Assembly: GCA_036023115.1 (NCBI GenBank)
Contig: JAYKKT010000056.1
Location: forward strand, 4,386,001 to 4,450,000
Length of the DNA: 64,000 bases
Reading direction: 5' to 3'
Source of the DNA: Brasenia schreberi
Taxonomy: Eukaryota; Streptophyta; Magnoliopsida; Nymphaeales; Cabombaceae
In this document: piece by piece, positions 25,001 to 40,000 of the stretch
Layout of the letters: each line of letters opens with the position of its first letter
How positions within the stretch are numbered: the stretch's first letter is position 1
Notes under the pieces: generated by a model
The model's input: the letters and a program-made list of their open reading frames with translations, nothing else
What the model was told of the DNA's origin: nothing
Database searches by the model: none
Program-made: the position numbers and the translations under genes

Positions 25001-28000
25001 TTAAGAGATGAATTTGAAAATATAAGATCAAACTTAATACATAGAAAACCTAGACCTAGAAGAGACTCCTTTTTAGTCGACCTTGTTATGGAGGAGACAA
25101 GATTGAAAAATATGAATGTCGCCAAAGAAGCCGTAATTGCCGCATCCAAACCGGGAGCTAACTTGAAGACGTATAAGCCCCCACATGTAAAGAATACCAA
25201 AGGCACGTCAAAGAAGCCCATGGGACAATGGCCTAACAAGAACACCATTTGCCACTATTGCAAGGAAAGTGGGCGTATCAAAACCACTTGTCCTCTTCTC
25301 CAGAAAAAGATTGGAAATGTGGGAGTCGTAGAAGGAGGAGTCTTGCCCAACAACATTAAGGCATATATAGAAGAAATGTTCAAAGAAAATGAAAGCATCT
25401 CCGAAAATGCTCTGTCCACTTCTCAAGGTACATCTTGGTTTTTAGATTCCGGTGCATCTTTTCATATGACACATAGTGAAAATTCTTTAATTGAATCTCG
25501 TGAAACCATTGGAAAACATGTGTTTACGGCCGACGGCACAAAACTTCAAATCAAGAAAACAGGACAAACAACAACAACAATAACTAAGCCTTTTCCCATA
25601 CTAGATGGGATAAGCTACATGGATTCTTTGTTTCCAGAGATCCCTATCGTGTGCCATGTTAGCAGTTAACTCCCAATAAGCTAGATCATTCTTTATTGTT
25701 TCTTTCCAACACTTTTGTGGTCGTCCTCTACCTCTTTTAATACTTTCCAAATTTAGTTTTTCTAACCTTCTTACAGGTTCTTCTTTTGATCTTCTTTATA
25801 TATGTCCAAACCATCTTAAACGATGTTCTCCCATTTTATCCTCTATTGGTGCCACTCCTAATTTGTTTCTAATAACCTCATTATGTATATGGTCTTTTCT
25901 TGTATGACCACTCATCCATCTCAACATCTTCATTTCTGTCATAGGCATCTTTTGTACATGTTGATGATTAACTGCCCAACACTCAGAACCATAAAACATG
26001 GTAGGCCTAATTGCTGCTCTATAATATTTACCCTTTAATTTTAATGGTATCTTCTTATCACAAAGAATACCTGATGCTCCTTTCCATTTTAACCAACCAG
26101 CATTAATTCTATATGTAACATCTCCATAAATTCTTCTATCACTTTGAAAAATTAACCCTAGGTATTTAAAACTTTCCTTTTGGGGAAATGCAATGTGTGC
26201 CAATTTAAATTTTTATATCCTCTGAAGTAACCAAATGATCAAACTTACATTCCATATATTCTGTCTTTATTCTACTAAGTTGGAGGCCTTTGCTTTCTAA
26301 TGTTTCTCTCCATAGTTCCAATTTTCTAGTAACTTTTTCCTTAGACTCCTCCACTAATACAATGTCATCTACAAATAACATACACCACTTCATCTTGAAT
26401 ATGTTTTGTTAACTCATCCATCACCATTATAAATAAGTATGGACTTAAAGTTGATCCTTGATGTAACCCAATATTAACTTCAAAGAAGTCTGTCGTTCCT
26501 TCATAAGTCCTCACACATGTTTTTGCACCATCGTACATGTCTCTTATAAGGTCAATGGGATACCTCTTTTTTCCAAAATTCTCCAAAGAACCTCCCTTCG
26601 GTACCCTATCATAAGCTTTTTCTAGATCAATAAATATCATGTGAAGGTCTTTCTTTTTTACTCTAAAATGTTCCATAAGGCCTCTCAAAAGGTTAATCGC
26701 TTTAATAGTAGATCTGCTTGGCATGAATCCAAATTGGTTCTGTGTTGTACTTGATACTTGTCTTAACCTACGTTCGATAATTCTTTCCCATAATTTCATA
26801 GTATGACTCATTAACTTGATACCTCGATAATTCGCACAATTTTGAATGTCTCCCTTGTTCTTATATATGGGTATAAGTGTACTTGCTCTCCATTCTTCGG
26901 GCATCTTTTGGTTTTTCCATATTTCATTAAATAGTCTTGTGAGCCAAGTGATTCCTATTTCTCCTAGTATTTTTCAAACTTCTATAGGAATATTATCTGG
27001 TCCTACCGATTTCATTAAATAGTCTTGTGAGCCAAGTGTTTAAGAGCCTCTTTGACTTCATTCTTTTGAATACGTCGATAGAAATTGTGGTTTATATACT
27101 TTTCTGACTTGGCTAAATCTCCTAAACTAATACTAACATCTTTATTTTCATTAAAAAGATTATAAAAATAGTTTTTCCATCTATTTCTTATATCATCATT
27201 TGCCACTAGAATTTTTTCATCCTCGTCTTTTATGCATCTAACATAATTAAGATCTTTAGTTTTCTTATCTTTAGCCCTAGCTATCCTAAAAATATCTCTT
27301 TCACCCTCTTTTGAGTTGAGTTTTCTATATAAGTCCTCACAAATCTTAGCTTTTGCTTCACTAACGGCCTTTTTCACTTCCTTCTTTGCTTTCTTATAAG
27401 CTTCTAAAGTTTCACTAGTTTTCTTAGCATAATGTAATTTGTAGCATACCCTCTTTGCCTTTGATTTTATTTTGTACTACTGCACTCCACCACCAAGCTT
27501 CTTTTTGTGCTGGTACACCTCCCTTAGATACCCCTAACACATCTTTCGCCACTTTCCTAATATGTAAAAAAATAGAAAATTTTGAAAAAAAAAATTTTAA
27601 AATTCAAAACATAAGCTTTATACCTAAACTTAACTTGAACTTACTTTCGGTTGCTTAAATCTGTGATAATAATTGTATAGTCACTTTCTTATCCAAACAT
27701 TGTGTGGTGCAGGATCACCTATCGAGGAAGGTGATTGGTCAAGGTCATAGAGAAAGTGGACTATACAAAATGGATTATCTTGTTATGCCAAACTTTGATT
27801 TTTGTAATGTAGTCCAAGATGCTACTCTTTGGTATAAAAGACTTGGACACTTGGACTTGCAAAAATTATGTAACATTCCCTTGATGAAAAAAAGTCCTTC
27901 AAGGAAAGTGGCGAAAGATGTGTTAGGGGTATCTAAGGGAGGTGTACCGGCACAAAAAGAAGCTTGGTGGTGGAGTGAAGTAGTACAAAATAAAATCAAG

Positions 28001-31000
28001 GTAAAGAGGGCATGTTACAAATTACATTATGCTAAGAAAACTAGTGAAACTTTAGAAGCTTATAAGAAAGCAAAGAAGGAAGCAAAAAAGGCCGTTAGTG
28101 AAGCAAAAGCTAAGATTTGGGAGGACTTATATAAAAAACTCAACTCAAAAGAGGGTGAAAGAGATATTTTTAGGATAGCTAGGGCTAGAGATAAGAAAAC
28201 TAAAGATCTTAATTATGTTAGATGCATAAAAGACGAGGATGAAAAAATTCTAGTGGCAAATGATGATATAAGAAATAGATGGAAAAACTATTTTTATAAT
28301 CTTTTTAATGAAAATAAAGATGTTAGTATTAGTTTAGGAGATTTAGCCAAGTCAGAAAAGTATATAAACCACAATTTCTACCGACGTATTCACAAGAATG
28401 AAGTCAAAGAGGCTCTTAAACATATGAAGAGTGGTAAATCGGTAGGACCAGATAATATTCCTATAGAAGTTTGGAAAATAGTAGGAGAAATAGGAATCAC
28501 TTGGCTTACAAGACTATTTAATGAAATATGGAAAAACCAAAAGATGCCCGAGGAATGGAGAGCAAGTACACTTATACCCGTATATAAGAACAAGGGAGAC
28601 ATTCAAAATTGTGCGAATTATCGAGGTATCAAGTTAATGAGTCATACTATGAAATTATGGGAAAGAATTATCGAACGTAGGTTAAGACAAGTATCAAGTA
28701 CAATAGAGAACCAATTTGGATTTATGCCAGGTAGATCTACTATTGAAGCGATTCACCTTTTGAGACGTCTTATAGAACATTTTAGAGCAAAAAAGAAAGA
28801 CCTTCACATGATATTTATTGATCTAGAAAAAGCTTATGATAGGTACCGAGGGAGGTTCTTTGGAGAACTTTGGAAAAAAGAGGTATCCCATTGACATATA
28901 TTAACCTTATAAGAGACATGTATGATGGTGCAAAAACATGTGTGAGGACTCATGAAGGAACGACAGACTTCTTTGAAGTTAATATTGGGTTACATCAAGG
29001 ATCAACTTTAAGTCCATACTTATTTATAATGGTGATGGATGAGTTAACAAAACATATTCAAGATGAAGTACCTTGGTGTATGTTATTTGCAGATGACATT
29101 GTATTAGTGGAGGAGTCTAAGGAAAAAGTTAATAGAAAATTGGAACTATGGAGAGAAACATTAGAAAACAAAGGCCTCCGACTTAGTAGAACAAAGACAG
29201 AATATATGGAATGTAAGTTTGATCATTTGGCTACTTCAGAGGACATAGAAATTAAAATTGGCACACATTGCATTCCCCAAAAGGAAAGTTTTAAATACCT
29301 AGGATCAATTTTTCAAAGTGATGGAAGAATTAATGGAGATGTTACACATAGAATTAATGCTGGTTGGTTAAAATGGAGAGGAGCATCAGGTATTCTTTGT
29401 GATAAGAAGATACCATTAAAATTAAAAGGTAAATATTATAGAGCAGCAGTTAGGCCTGCCATGTTTTATGGTTCTGAGTGTTGGGTAGTTAATCATCAAC
29501 ATGTACAAAAGATGTCTGTGACAGAAATGAAGATGTTGAGATGGATGAGTGGTCATACAAGAAAAGACCGTATACATAATGAGGTTATTAGAAACAAATT
29601 AGGAGTGGCACCAATAGAGGATAAAATGAGAGAACATCGTTTAAGATGGTTTGGACATATAGAAAGAAGATCAAAAGAAGAACCTGTAAGAAGGTTAGAA
29701 AAACTAAATTTGGAAAGTATTAAAAGAGGTAGAGGACGACCACAAAAGTGTTGGAAAGAAACAATAAAGAATGATCTAGCTTATTGGGAGTTAACTGCTA
29801 ACATGGCACACGATAGAGATCTGTGGAAACAAAGAATCCATGTAGCCGACCCCGTCTAGTATGGGAAAAGGCTTAGTTGTTGTTGTTGTTGTTGTATTCC
29901 CTTGATGAAAAAAATTAAAGAGCAAAAGTTTGAATGTAAAGATTGTATTCTTGGAAAAATGCATCATCTCCCTTTTGAAAAAAGAAACTATGTACCAAAC
30001 AAAGCTTTAGATTTAATACATTCGGATGTTTGGGGTCCCGCACCCGTTGTTTCTAAAAGAGGAGTTCAATACTATGTGATATTTGTAGATGACTTTACTC
30101 GTTTTACCTTGATATACCTCTTAAAACATAAATACAAAGTGTTTGAAAAATTTGTAGTCTTTTGCAATATGATCAAAAATCAATTTGGAGCCACCATTAA
30201 GATTTTTAGATCGGATTCAAGAGGAGAATATATGTCAAATGATTTTTAAAAAATTATTGAATCAAATGGAATTTTTCATCAAAAGTCATGCACTAAAAAA
30301 CCCAACAAAATAGTATATCTGAAAGAAAACATAGACATATTATTGAAACATGTCGAACTATGTTAATTGCTAGTAGGGTTCCTAAATTTTTATAAGCTGA
30401 AGCTACTCTTACTGCAGTTTATCTTATAAATAGAATGCATTCATCTAATCTTGAAAATATTTTACTCTTTGAGAAATTATATAATATCTCTCTATATTAT
30501 GAACGACTTAGAGTTTTTGGATGTAGATGTTTTGTATATATAGATAAAACTGATAAACTGTCATCTAGGGCTATTGAATGTGTATTTCTTGGGTATGGCA
30601 TAGACAAGAAGGGTTGTAGGTGTTTTGATCCTATTGAAGACAAATTATATGTTTCTAAGGATGTAAATTTTTTTGAGAATGATGCTTACTATAAGTCTAA
30701 ATCCTTAGAAAACTCAGAATCTTCTATATCTCAAGATTTCTTTGATCTAGAAGAAGACGATGATTGTGACTCAGTAGATCATCAGGATAATTCTCTTGAG
30801 AATAGTGATGTTTCAAATACAACTATTGATTCCCAATCTATTGTTGAACCCTTTCCCTTACATTATACAAGACACCTAAGAGAATCTAATGATACCCGTC
30901 TAGAACTGATGATACATGTTTAGAACCTAGGGTCTCAAAACCTCCCCAACATTTCGTTTCCTATGAATCCTTTGAACCCCAATGAAAAAACTTGATTGCT

Positions 31001-34000
31001 ACTCTTCGTCAGGTTAAAGAACCCAGGTTTTATCATTAAGCTAAAGGTATTCTTGAATGGGAAGATGCTATGAAGGATGAACTCAACGCTCTAGACAAAG
31101 CTCAGACATCGACAGTTATACCTATACCAAAGGATAAGAAGGTTATTGGATGTCGGTGGGTCTACAAAATCAAAACATATAGCAATGGTCACATTGAGAG
31201 ATATAAAGCCAGACTGGTTGCAAAGGGTTATGCCCAAGAATATGGAATTGACTATGATGAAACATTTGCCCCGGTAGCTAGGATGACCACAATTAGAATT
31301 CTCATAACTCTTAGTGCCATTAGGAAGTGGAATATATATCAACTTAATGTTAAAAATGCTTTTATGAATGGTTATATAAATGCTTTTCTAAATGGTTATC
31401 TGAATGAATAAGTTTATATGAGTCCTCCTGGTTTTAATGTTCCTTATGGTCGTGCTCTTAAACTATGAAAAGCCTTGTATGGTTTGAAACAAGCTCCTAA
31501 AGCTTGGTTTGATCGATTTGAAAAATTAATGCATTTGCATAATTTTAAACTTATTATACTGACACTACCTTGTTTGTACGCAAAACAGAATCAGGTATTA
31601 TTATTTTGCGGATTACAGAAGTTAAACATTATCTTCATCAAGAATTCGACATGAATGACTTAGGTCTTCTGAATTACTTTTTAGGTATTGAAATCACTAA
31701 AAACAATTGTGGGTATTTTATGTCTCAGACAAAATTTGCAAATGATATTATTAAAAGGTCTGGTCTCACAGATACCAAAATAGTAGACACACCAGAAGTT
31801 CTAGGCACTAAGTTAAGATCCACTGATGGTCAAAAATTAGTTGACCCTACCCCTTACTGACAACTCATAGGTGCCCTTACCTATATTACTATTACCAGAC
31901 CAGATATTTCTCATGCAATCTACACAGCGAGTCAATTTCAGCAGGCACCAACTGTTGTGAAAAGCAAGTTGACATAAAAGTGTGTTTAGAGTCTAGGTTT
32001 ATGTCATGTACAGCCGTTATGTTCAGTCCAAGTTAATTTGTATTAGTTGTCTATGGTTTGGATCCCAATGGGTCAGATTCTGATCCATTAGGACCCGAAT
32101 TATATTAGTTACTAATTAGGAGTAATTTAGTCCTTTAAGTTAGATCAATAGTATTTAAAAGCTTGTAATTAGGTTAGGGTTAGTGTGTGAAAACATGGAT
32201 AGCAGGAGACGGCTGCCTAGGGCGCCGACCTGCATCCTCTTGTAGTCTTCTATGATTTCAGCCCTTTTTCAATGAATAAAATACCTGATTTGAGTGCATA
32301 AAAACATCATGGTATCAGAGCCTATCATGGTTATTTCTTGTCGAGGAAGATCAATGGAAAGTTGCGAAGGAAATAGGGTTTGTCAAGAATAAAAAATGAT
32401 CCCAGGTGACAGTTTTTTATTATTTTCGTTCATTTCTTCTCCATAATAGAGAGGTGTTGTATAAGTGGTGTAAGTGAATAAGCAAAATCATATTCTTCCA
32501 CGGTTTGAAGATAAATATTTGATGGTATTGTGAGACAACAAGGTGAAATACGTTTCTTTCTTTATTATTGATTTGACTGCTTAGAGAAAGTACAATCGGC
32601 TGCTCTATTTAAGATCATTGGAACAATAAATCGTGTTCCTATTAGAAAACCAAATTGTGTAAAAAGAGTGCACACGGCATATGTGCAAATCATTTCACTT
32701 GATTGGTATATTTGACTTAACAGTACAGAATATTAGCATTTGTATTTGGGTTTAAAGAATTGATATCAAGAGACTTTTGCTTCTTATCTTAATAGAAAGA
32801 ACAAAGATGGCCGATGGAAACGACCAAAGTTCTACGGATAAAGGTGAATTATTTCAAATTACAAATTTGAAACTGGATGGAAAAAATTATCTCCAGTGGG
32901 CTCGTTCAATTGAATTGGCAGTCATGGCCAAGGGGCATTGGGATTACTTAACTGGTGAAGTAACTCAACCCTCAAGTACAAATCATTTTTATCCTCGATA
33001 CAACAACAACAACAACTAAGCCTTTTCCCATACTAGACGGGGTCGGCTGCATGGATTCTTTGTTTCCACAGATCCCTATCGTGTGCCAATGTAGCAGTTA
33101 ACTCCCAATAAGCTAGATCATTCTTTATTGTTTCTTTCCAACACTTTTGTGGTCGTCCTCTACCTCTTTTAATACTTTCCAAATTTAGTTTTTCAAACCT
33201 TCTTACAGGTTCTTCTTTTGATCTTCTTTCTATATGTCCAAGCCATCTTAAACGATGTTCTCTCATTTTATCCTCTATTGGTGCCACTCCTAATTTGTTT
33301 CTAATAACCTCATTATGTATACGGTCTTTTCTTGTATGACCACTCATCCATCACAACATCTTCATTTCTGTCACAGACATCTTTTGTACATGTTGATGAT
33401 TAACTGCCCAATACTCAGAACCATAAAACATGGCAGGCCTAATTGCTGCTCTATAATATTTACCTTTTAATTTTAATGGTATCTTCTTATCACAAAGAAT
33501 ACCCGATGCTCCTCTCTATTTTAACCAACCAGTATTAATTTTATGTGTAACATCTCCATCAATTCTTTATCACTTTGAAAAATTGACCCTAGGTATTTAA
33601 AACTTTCCTTTTAAGGAATGCAATGTGTGCCAATTTTAATTTTTATGTCCTCTGAAGTAGCCAAATGATCAAACATACATTTCATATCCTCGATGGCGAA
33701 AAAAAAATGCACTAGTGAGTGCTTGATTCAGTCTATGACACCTTCCATTGACAGTACCTTCATGTTCTTAGAAACAGATAGAGATATATGGTTGACAGTA
33801 CAAGAGGCCTATGCCCAGAGGAAAAACATTGTTAAAAAATATGATCTTATAGAAAAGATTAGAAAGTGTAGACAAGGAGGAAGATCCATCAGTGAGTACT
33901 ATGCAGAACTCCGAGGTTTATGGGAGGAATTACAACTCTATTCCAAAACTAAATGCCAGAATTGCACACTTGAGCGCAATGAAGAATTCGAAGAAAGAAA

Positions 34001-37000
34001 AGTATTTGATCTTCTACAGAGAATTTCTTATGAATATGAGGCAATTAAGAATAATATTCTTAATAGAGAGGAGCTCCTGTCCTTGAGTACAGTATATTCT
34101 CTCACTTTGTGAAGAAGACATAAAGCAGTTAGAAAAGGAAACCAAAATGAATATGTCAGAAACTTCTTCTTTTGTAGGAAGAGGTACATCTACTCCTATC
34201 TTCTCTAGGAGAAGAGGAGGCTATAGACGTGGCAGAGGCAGATTTGGGCTTACATCTCAAGAAAAGGATAAGTTAACTTGTTTACATTGTGGAAAATCTC
34301 ATCATACTAAAGAAACATGTTGGAAATTAGTTGGAATACTTGCTCAGTTTCAGAATCAGAATCTGTCCAACAGGGCTTATTTCAGCAGTGATCAGACAGA
34401 AAAACCCAGGAATGATGATAGTATGACCTCATTAGCAGATATGAAAAAAGAAATTGAATTCCGATTCACAATCTACATCTACATCCTCCCACATTGATTC
34501 TCAGGCCACAGTGGCATATCCTTTTTCCTTCCTGACTCAGGGTAATTTTAGTACTTTTTACTCAAGAGTTTGGATTAACTCCACCCATGTAAGGGATCAC
34601 CCTTGCATTGTCGGTCCCAAGCCCGGATAAAAGAGGAGGGTTGTGTTAGGCTTCCGACAGCCAGCATAAAACTTCGTCGGATTTTTATAACATGGATTAC
34701 AAAAATTATGAGCATTGCTTTGGGGCGTCCCCGCCTAGCGACGTGCTGCAGAGCCCGAATGCAGTAAGAAGTAAGCAAGGGTCACTACATTTTCGCCCGA
34801 ATGTAGTGAATCAATTATAGAGAAAGTTCCCACATCATGGATGGGTGTGGGTAAAGAAGTTAGTCCCGCTACATTGCCGCCCGAATGTAGTGAAAATTTT
34901 TCAGAGAGGGTCTCCACATTTTGATTATGGATGGATGCAGGGGGTAAGGAAGCTAGTCCTAGATAATAAGATTCGATTTGGTTCTTGGAATATCGGAACA
35001 TTATCCGGTAAGCTAATGGAGGTGGTAGATACTATGATTCGGAGAAGGATTCATATTCTATGTTTACAAGAGACAAAATGGGTTGGAGAAAAAGCAAAGG
35101 AGATAGAGGATACAGGTTTTAAATTATGGTACTCAGGTAAAGAAAAGGCCCGAAACGGAGTTGGTATTCTCATAAATAAAGATTTAAAGGAGAGTGTAGT
35201 AGACATACAACGATATGGTGACCAAATCATGACATTGAAATTAGTGTTAGGAGCAGAGGTTTTGAATATAGTTTGTGCTTACGCACCCCAAGTAGGACTA
35301 GAAGATAGTATAAAGACAGTTTTTTGGGAAGAGTTAGATAAGGTGTTTCAAAAGATTCCACAAAGGGAGATGATTTGTTTAGGAGGAGATTTAAATGGAC
35401 ATGTCGGTAAAGAGGCATTAGGATATCAAGGGATTCATGGAAATTTTGGTTATGGGGATATAAACGAGGAAGGTAGGGAGATTTTAAATTTTGCTATGTC
35501 ATTTGATCTCTTTATAGTCAATACAATCTTCAAAAAACGAGATGAACATTTAATTACTTATAAGAGTGGCTTATCACAAACACAAATTGATTACTTTATT
35601 TATAGAAAAAAGATAGAGCGTGTTGTAAAGATTGTAAGGTAATTCCAGGAGAAAGCTTAACCACCCAACATCGACTTTTAGTTATGGATTTACAAATAAA
35701 AAAATGGACAAAGAAGAAAAGAGTGCATCGAGCTATTCGGACTAAATGGTGGAACCTCAAAAGCGATAAAGAAGATATATTTAAACAGAAAGTCCTTCAA
35801 GGAGATGTTTGGAATTATGTTGGCACACCCTGTGATATGTGGAACAATATGGCTATACATATTAGGAAAGTGGCGAAAGATGTGTTAGGGGTATCTAAGG
35901 GAGGTGTACCGGCACAAAAAGAAGCTTGGTGGTGGAGTGAAGTAGTACAAAATAAAATCAAGGCAAAGAGGGCATGTTACAAATTACATTATGTCAAAAA
36001 AACTAGTGAAACTTTAGAAGCTTATAAGAAAGCAAAGAAAGAAGCGAAAAAGGCCGTTAGTGAAGCAAAAGCTAAGATTTGGGAGGACTTATATAAAAAA
36101 ACTCAACTCAAAAGAGGGTGAAAGAGATATTTTTAGGATAGCTAGGGCTAGAGATAAGAAAACTAAGGATCTTAATTATGTTACATGCATAAAAGACAAG
36201 GATGAAAAATTCTAGTGGCAAATGATAATAGATGGAAAAACTATTTTTATAATCTTTTTAATGAAAATAAAGATGTTAGTATTAGTTTAGAAGATTTAGC
36301 TAAGTAAGAAAAGTATATAAACCACAATTTCTACCGACGTATTCAAAAGAATGAAGTCAAAGAGGCTCTTAAACATATGAAGGGTGGTAAATCGGTAGGA
36401 CCAGATAATATTCCTATAGAAGTTTGGAAAATACTAGGAGAAATAGGAATCATTTAGCTCACAAGGCTATTTAATGAAATATGAAAAAACCAAAAGATGC
36501 CCGAAAAATGAAGAGCAAGTACAATTATACCCATATATAAGAACAAGGGAGACATTCAAAATTGTGCAAATTATCGGGGTATAAGTTAATGAGTCATACT
36601 ATGAAATTATGGGAAAGAATTATCGAATGTAGGTTAAGACAAGTATCAAGTACAACAGAGAACCAATTTGGATTCATGCCAGGCAGATCTACTATTGAAG
36701 CGATTCACCTTTTGAGACGTCTTATGGAACATTTTAGAGCAAAAAAGAAAGACCTTCACATGATATTTATTGATCTAGAAAAAGCTTATGATAGAGTACC
36801 GAGGGAGGTTCTTTGGAGAACTTTGGAAAAAAGAGGTATCCCATTGACATATATTAACCTTATAAGAGACATGTATGATGGTGCAAAAACATGTGTGAGG
36901 ACTCATGAAGGAACGACAGACTTCTTTGAAGTTAATATTGGGTTACATCAAGGATCAACTTTAAGTTCATACTTATTTATAATGGTGATGGATGAGTTAA

Positions 37001-40000
37001 CAAAACATATTCAAGATGAAGTACCTTGGTGTATGTTATTTGCAGATGACATTGTATTAGTGGAGGAGTCTAAGGAAAAAGTTAATAGAAAATTGGAACT
37101 ATGGAGAGAAACATTAGAAAGCAAAAGCCTCCGACTTAGTAGAACAAAGACAGAATATATGGAATGTAAGTTTGATCATTTGGTTACTTCGGAGGAAATG
37201 AAAATTAAAATTGACACACATTGCATTCCCCAAAAGGAAAGTTTTAAATACCTAGGGTCAATTTTTCAGAGTGAAGGAAGAATTGATGGAGATTTTACAC
37301 ATAATTAATGCTCGTTGGTTAAAATGGAGAGGAGCATCAGGTATTCTTTGTGATAAGAAGATACCATTAAAGTTAAAAGGTAAATATTATAGAGCAACAA
37401 TTAGGCCTGTCATGTTTTATGGTTCTGAGTGTTGGGCGGTTAATCATCAACATGTACAAAAGATGTCTGTGACAGAAATGAAGATGTTGAGATGGATGAG
37501 TGGTCATACAAGAAAAGACCGTATAAATAATGAGGTTATTAGAAACAAATTAGGAGTGGCACTAATAGAGGATAAAATGAGAGAACATCGTTTAAGATGG
37601 TTTGGACATATAGAAAGAAAATCAAAAGAAGAACCTGTAAGAAGGTTAGAAAAACTAAATTTGGAAAGTATTAAAAGAGGTAGAGGACGACCACAAAAGT
37701 GTTGGAAAGAAACAATAAAGAATGATCTAGCTTATTGGGAGTTAACTGTTAACATGGCACACGATAGGGATTTGTGGAAACAAAGAATCCATGTAGCTGA
37801 CCCCGTCTAGTATGGGAAAAGGCTTAGTTGTTGTTGTTGTTACTCAAGAGTTTGGATTATTGATTCTGGCATGACAGATCGCATGGTCAGTCGAAGAGAG
37901 TTTTTTGATAACTATGAATTATCTCAAAATAGCATTAATATCAAACTTGCAGATGGTTCCTATACTCCCATAGCTGGCAAAGGAAGTATTACTACTTCAT
38001 TTGGCACTTTAAAGAATGTCCTACATGTTCCAAATATATCGGTAAACTTATTATCTATTTTTGCTATGACTAGAGATCAAAAATATAGTATAATGTTTGA
38101 TTCAACTAGATGTTACTTTCAAGAAATGAAGACGAGGAGGATCTTTGGTCAGGGTAGCGTGAGGAGAAGCTTATATTTCTGCGAGGATCATAAAGGAGCA
38201 ACCCTACAATCAATTGTTATCACCAGAGAACAGAAGGAGGATATATCTCGCTGGCACCAAAGATTGGAACATTTACCATTATCTAAGCTGAGAATGTTAC
38301 TACCAAAATTTAAGGATTATAATAATTTGAATTTAAATTATGAGACTTGCCAAAAGACTAAACATCATCGTGTTTCTTTTCCTTTAAGTGAAGATAGATC
38401 TATTATTCCATTTGAGATTGTTCATTCAGATATTTGGGGTCCTTGTTCTACTACATCTGAGCATGGATATAAGTACTTTGTTTTCTTTATTGGTGATTGC
38501 ACTAGATTCACAATGATATATCTTATGAAAACCAAAGATGAAGTGAAGAATATTAAATTTGTACATACTCAATTTCAGCAAACTATAAGAGTTTTTCGCA
38601 GTGATAATGGGGGTGAGTTTATGTCTCAATTTCTTAATTCATATTTCCTAGCACAGGAAATTTTACACTAGACCTCATGTGCCTATTCTCCTTAACGAAA
38701 TGGAGTTGCAGAAAGAAAGAAGACATATATTAGAAGTTGCAAGAACACTTCTCATTGGATGTAATGCACGTAAATACTATTGGGATGAAGCGGTTCTGAC
38801 TGCAGTCTTCTTGATCAATCGTATGCCTAGCAGAGTCCTCAATAGAAATACTCCATTTCATTTATTGTGTTCTTCTCAGAAACAGTTTCACCTGCTTTCA
38901 AAAGTGTTTGGTTGTATATGTTTTGTACATGTTCATGTTGGTTTGAGGGACAAGATGCTCGGTCTATTAAATGTATCTTTTTGGGATACTCTTCCACCCA
39001 AAAAGGGTACAAGTGTTATGATCCACTTAGAAGAAATCTATATATTACAATGGATGTTACTTTCATAAAGATACTCCATTTTATAATCCATCAGAAGTTG
39101 ATCCCTCATATATGCACTCCTTATGTCATGCCACTTCCACCGACTGAAGTACATCGTATACATGATGAAGAAGAAGAAGAGATGACACCTTCTGAAGAAG
39201 AAAACCTACAAGTATATACCAGAGGAGAAAGAAAGGTTGTTGTTCCTCAGTTATCAACTACTCCAGATCATAATTCCTCTCCAGAATCAGTTCCACATAG
39301 AATTCAGGAATTCTCTCAGCATTCAAATAATGAGTTGGATGAGTTGCCGATTGCTATCGAGAAAGGAAAACGAAAAACAACAAAATATTCTTTGGAAAAA
39401 ATGGTATCTTACTCTAATTATCCCAGAGAATATCAGGTGTTTGTTATGAATGTAGATTCTACTCTTGTACCTAAGACATTCGAAGAAGCAAGACAACACC
39501 CAAAGTAGAAAACAACAATGGAAGAGGAAATTGCAGTACTGGTAAGAAACAACACTTGGGAACTGACAAATCTACCTACAGGACGGAAAACAATGGGATG
39601 TAAGTGGGTATTCTCTATAAAATATAAGGTTGATGGCAATATAGAAAGGTATAAAGTCAGACTAGTAGCTAAAGGATATAGTCAGTCATTTGGTATAGAC
39701 TACACAGAAACATTTGCTCCTGTTGCAAAAATGAACACTATCAGAATTATTCTAAGCTTGGCAGTTAATAGGGAATGGCAATTATGGTAGTTAGATAATA
39801 AGAATGCTTTTCTTCAGGGTGATCTTCTAGAAGATATTTATATGGAGACGCAGAATAAGGTTTGTAAGTTAAAAGAAATCACTTTATGGGTTGAAATAAT
39901 CTCCACGGGCCTGGTTTGAAAAATTTAGTGATGGAGTCATAAAGCTGGGTTTTAAGCAATATGTTAGTGATCATACACTTTTTATCAAACAAGATCAGAA

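Larger units (their letters stand above)
34578..37840 (+). mobile_element. RTE LINE copy E, essentially full length (3.26 kb), with 19-bp target duplication
   Basis: The target duplication tactcaagagtttggatta lies at 34559-34577 and 37841-37859. The leader (34578-34960) holds an imperfect 84-bp repeat containing gcccgaatgtagtgaa. Endonuclease is at 34970-35640, linker at 35684-36121, reverse transcriptase at 36375-37300, the C-terminal tail runs to DPV-TAG at 37810, and the element ends in (ttg)n. Its length and layout are those of a complete RTE element. Frameshifts near 35628, 36105, 36585 and 37300 and stops at about 36303-36490 make it non-autonomous, although the endonuclease and FADD boxes are preserved. 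Confidence 0.95.

Noticed and set aside
27704..28894. A 396-residue open frame joining copia pre-integrase to LINE sequence
   Set aside because: The 19-bp target duplication shows it is an insertion junction; the fusion is accidental.
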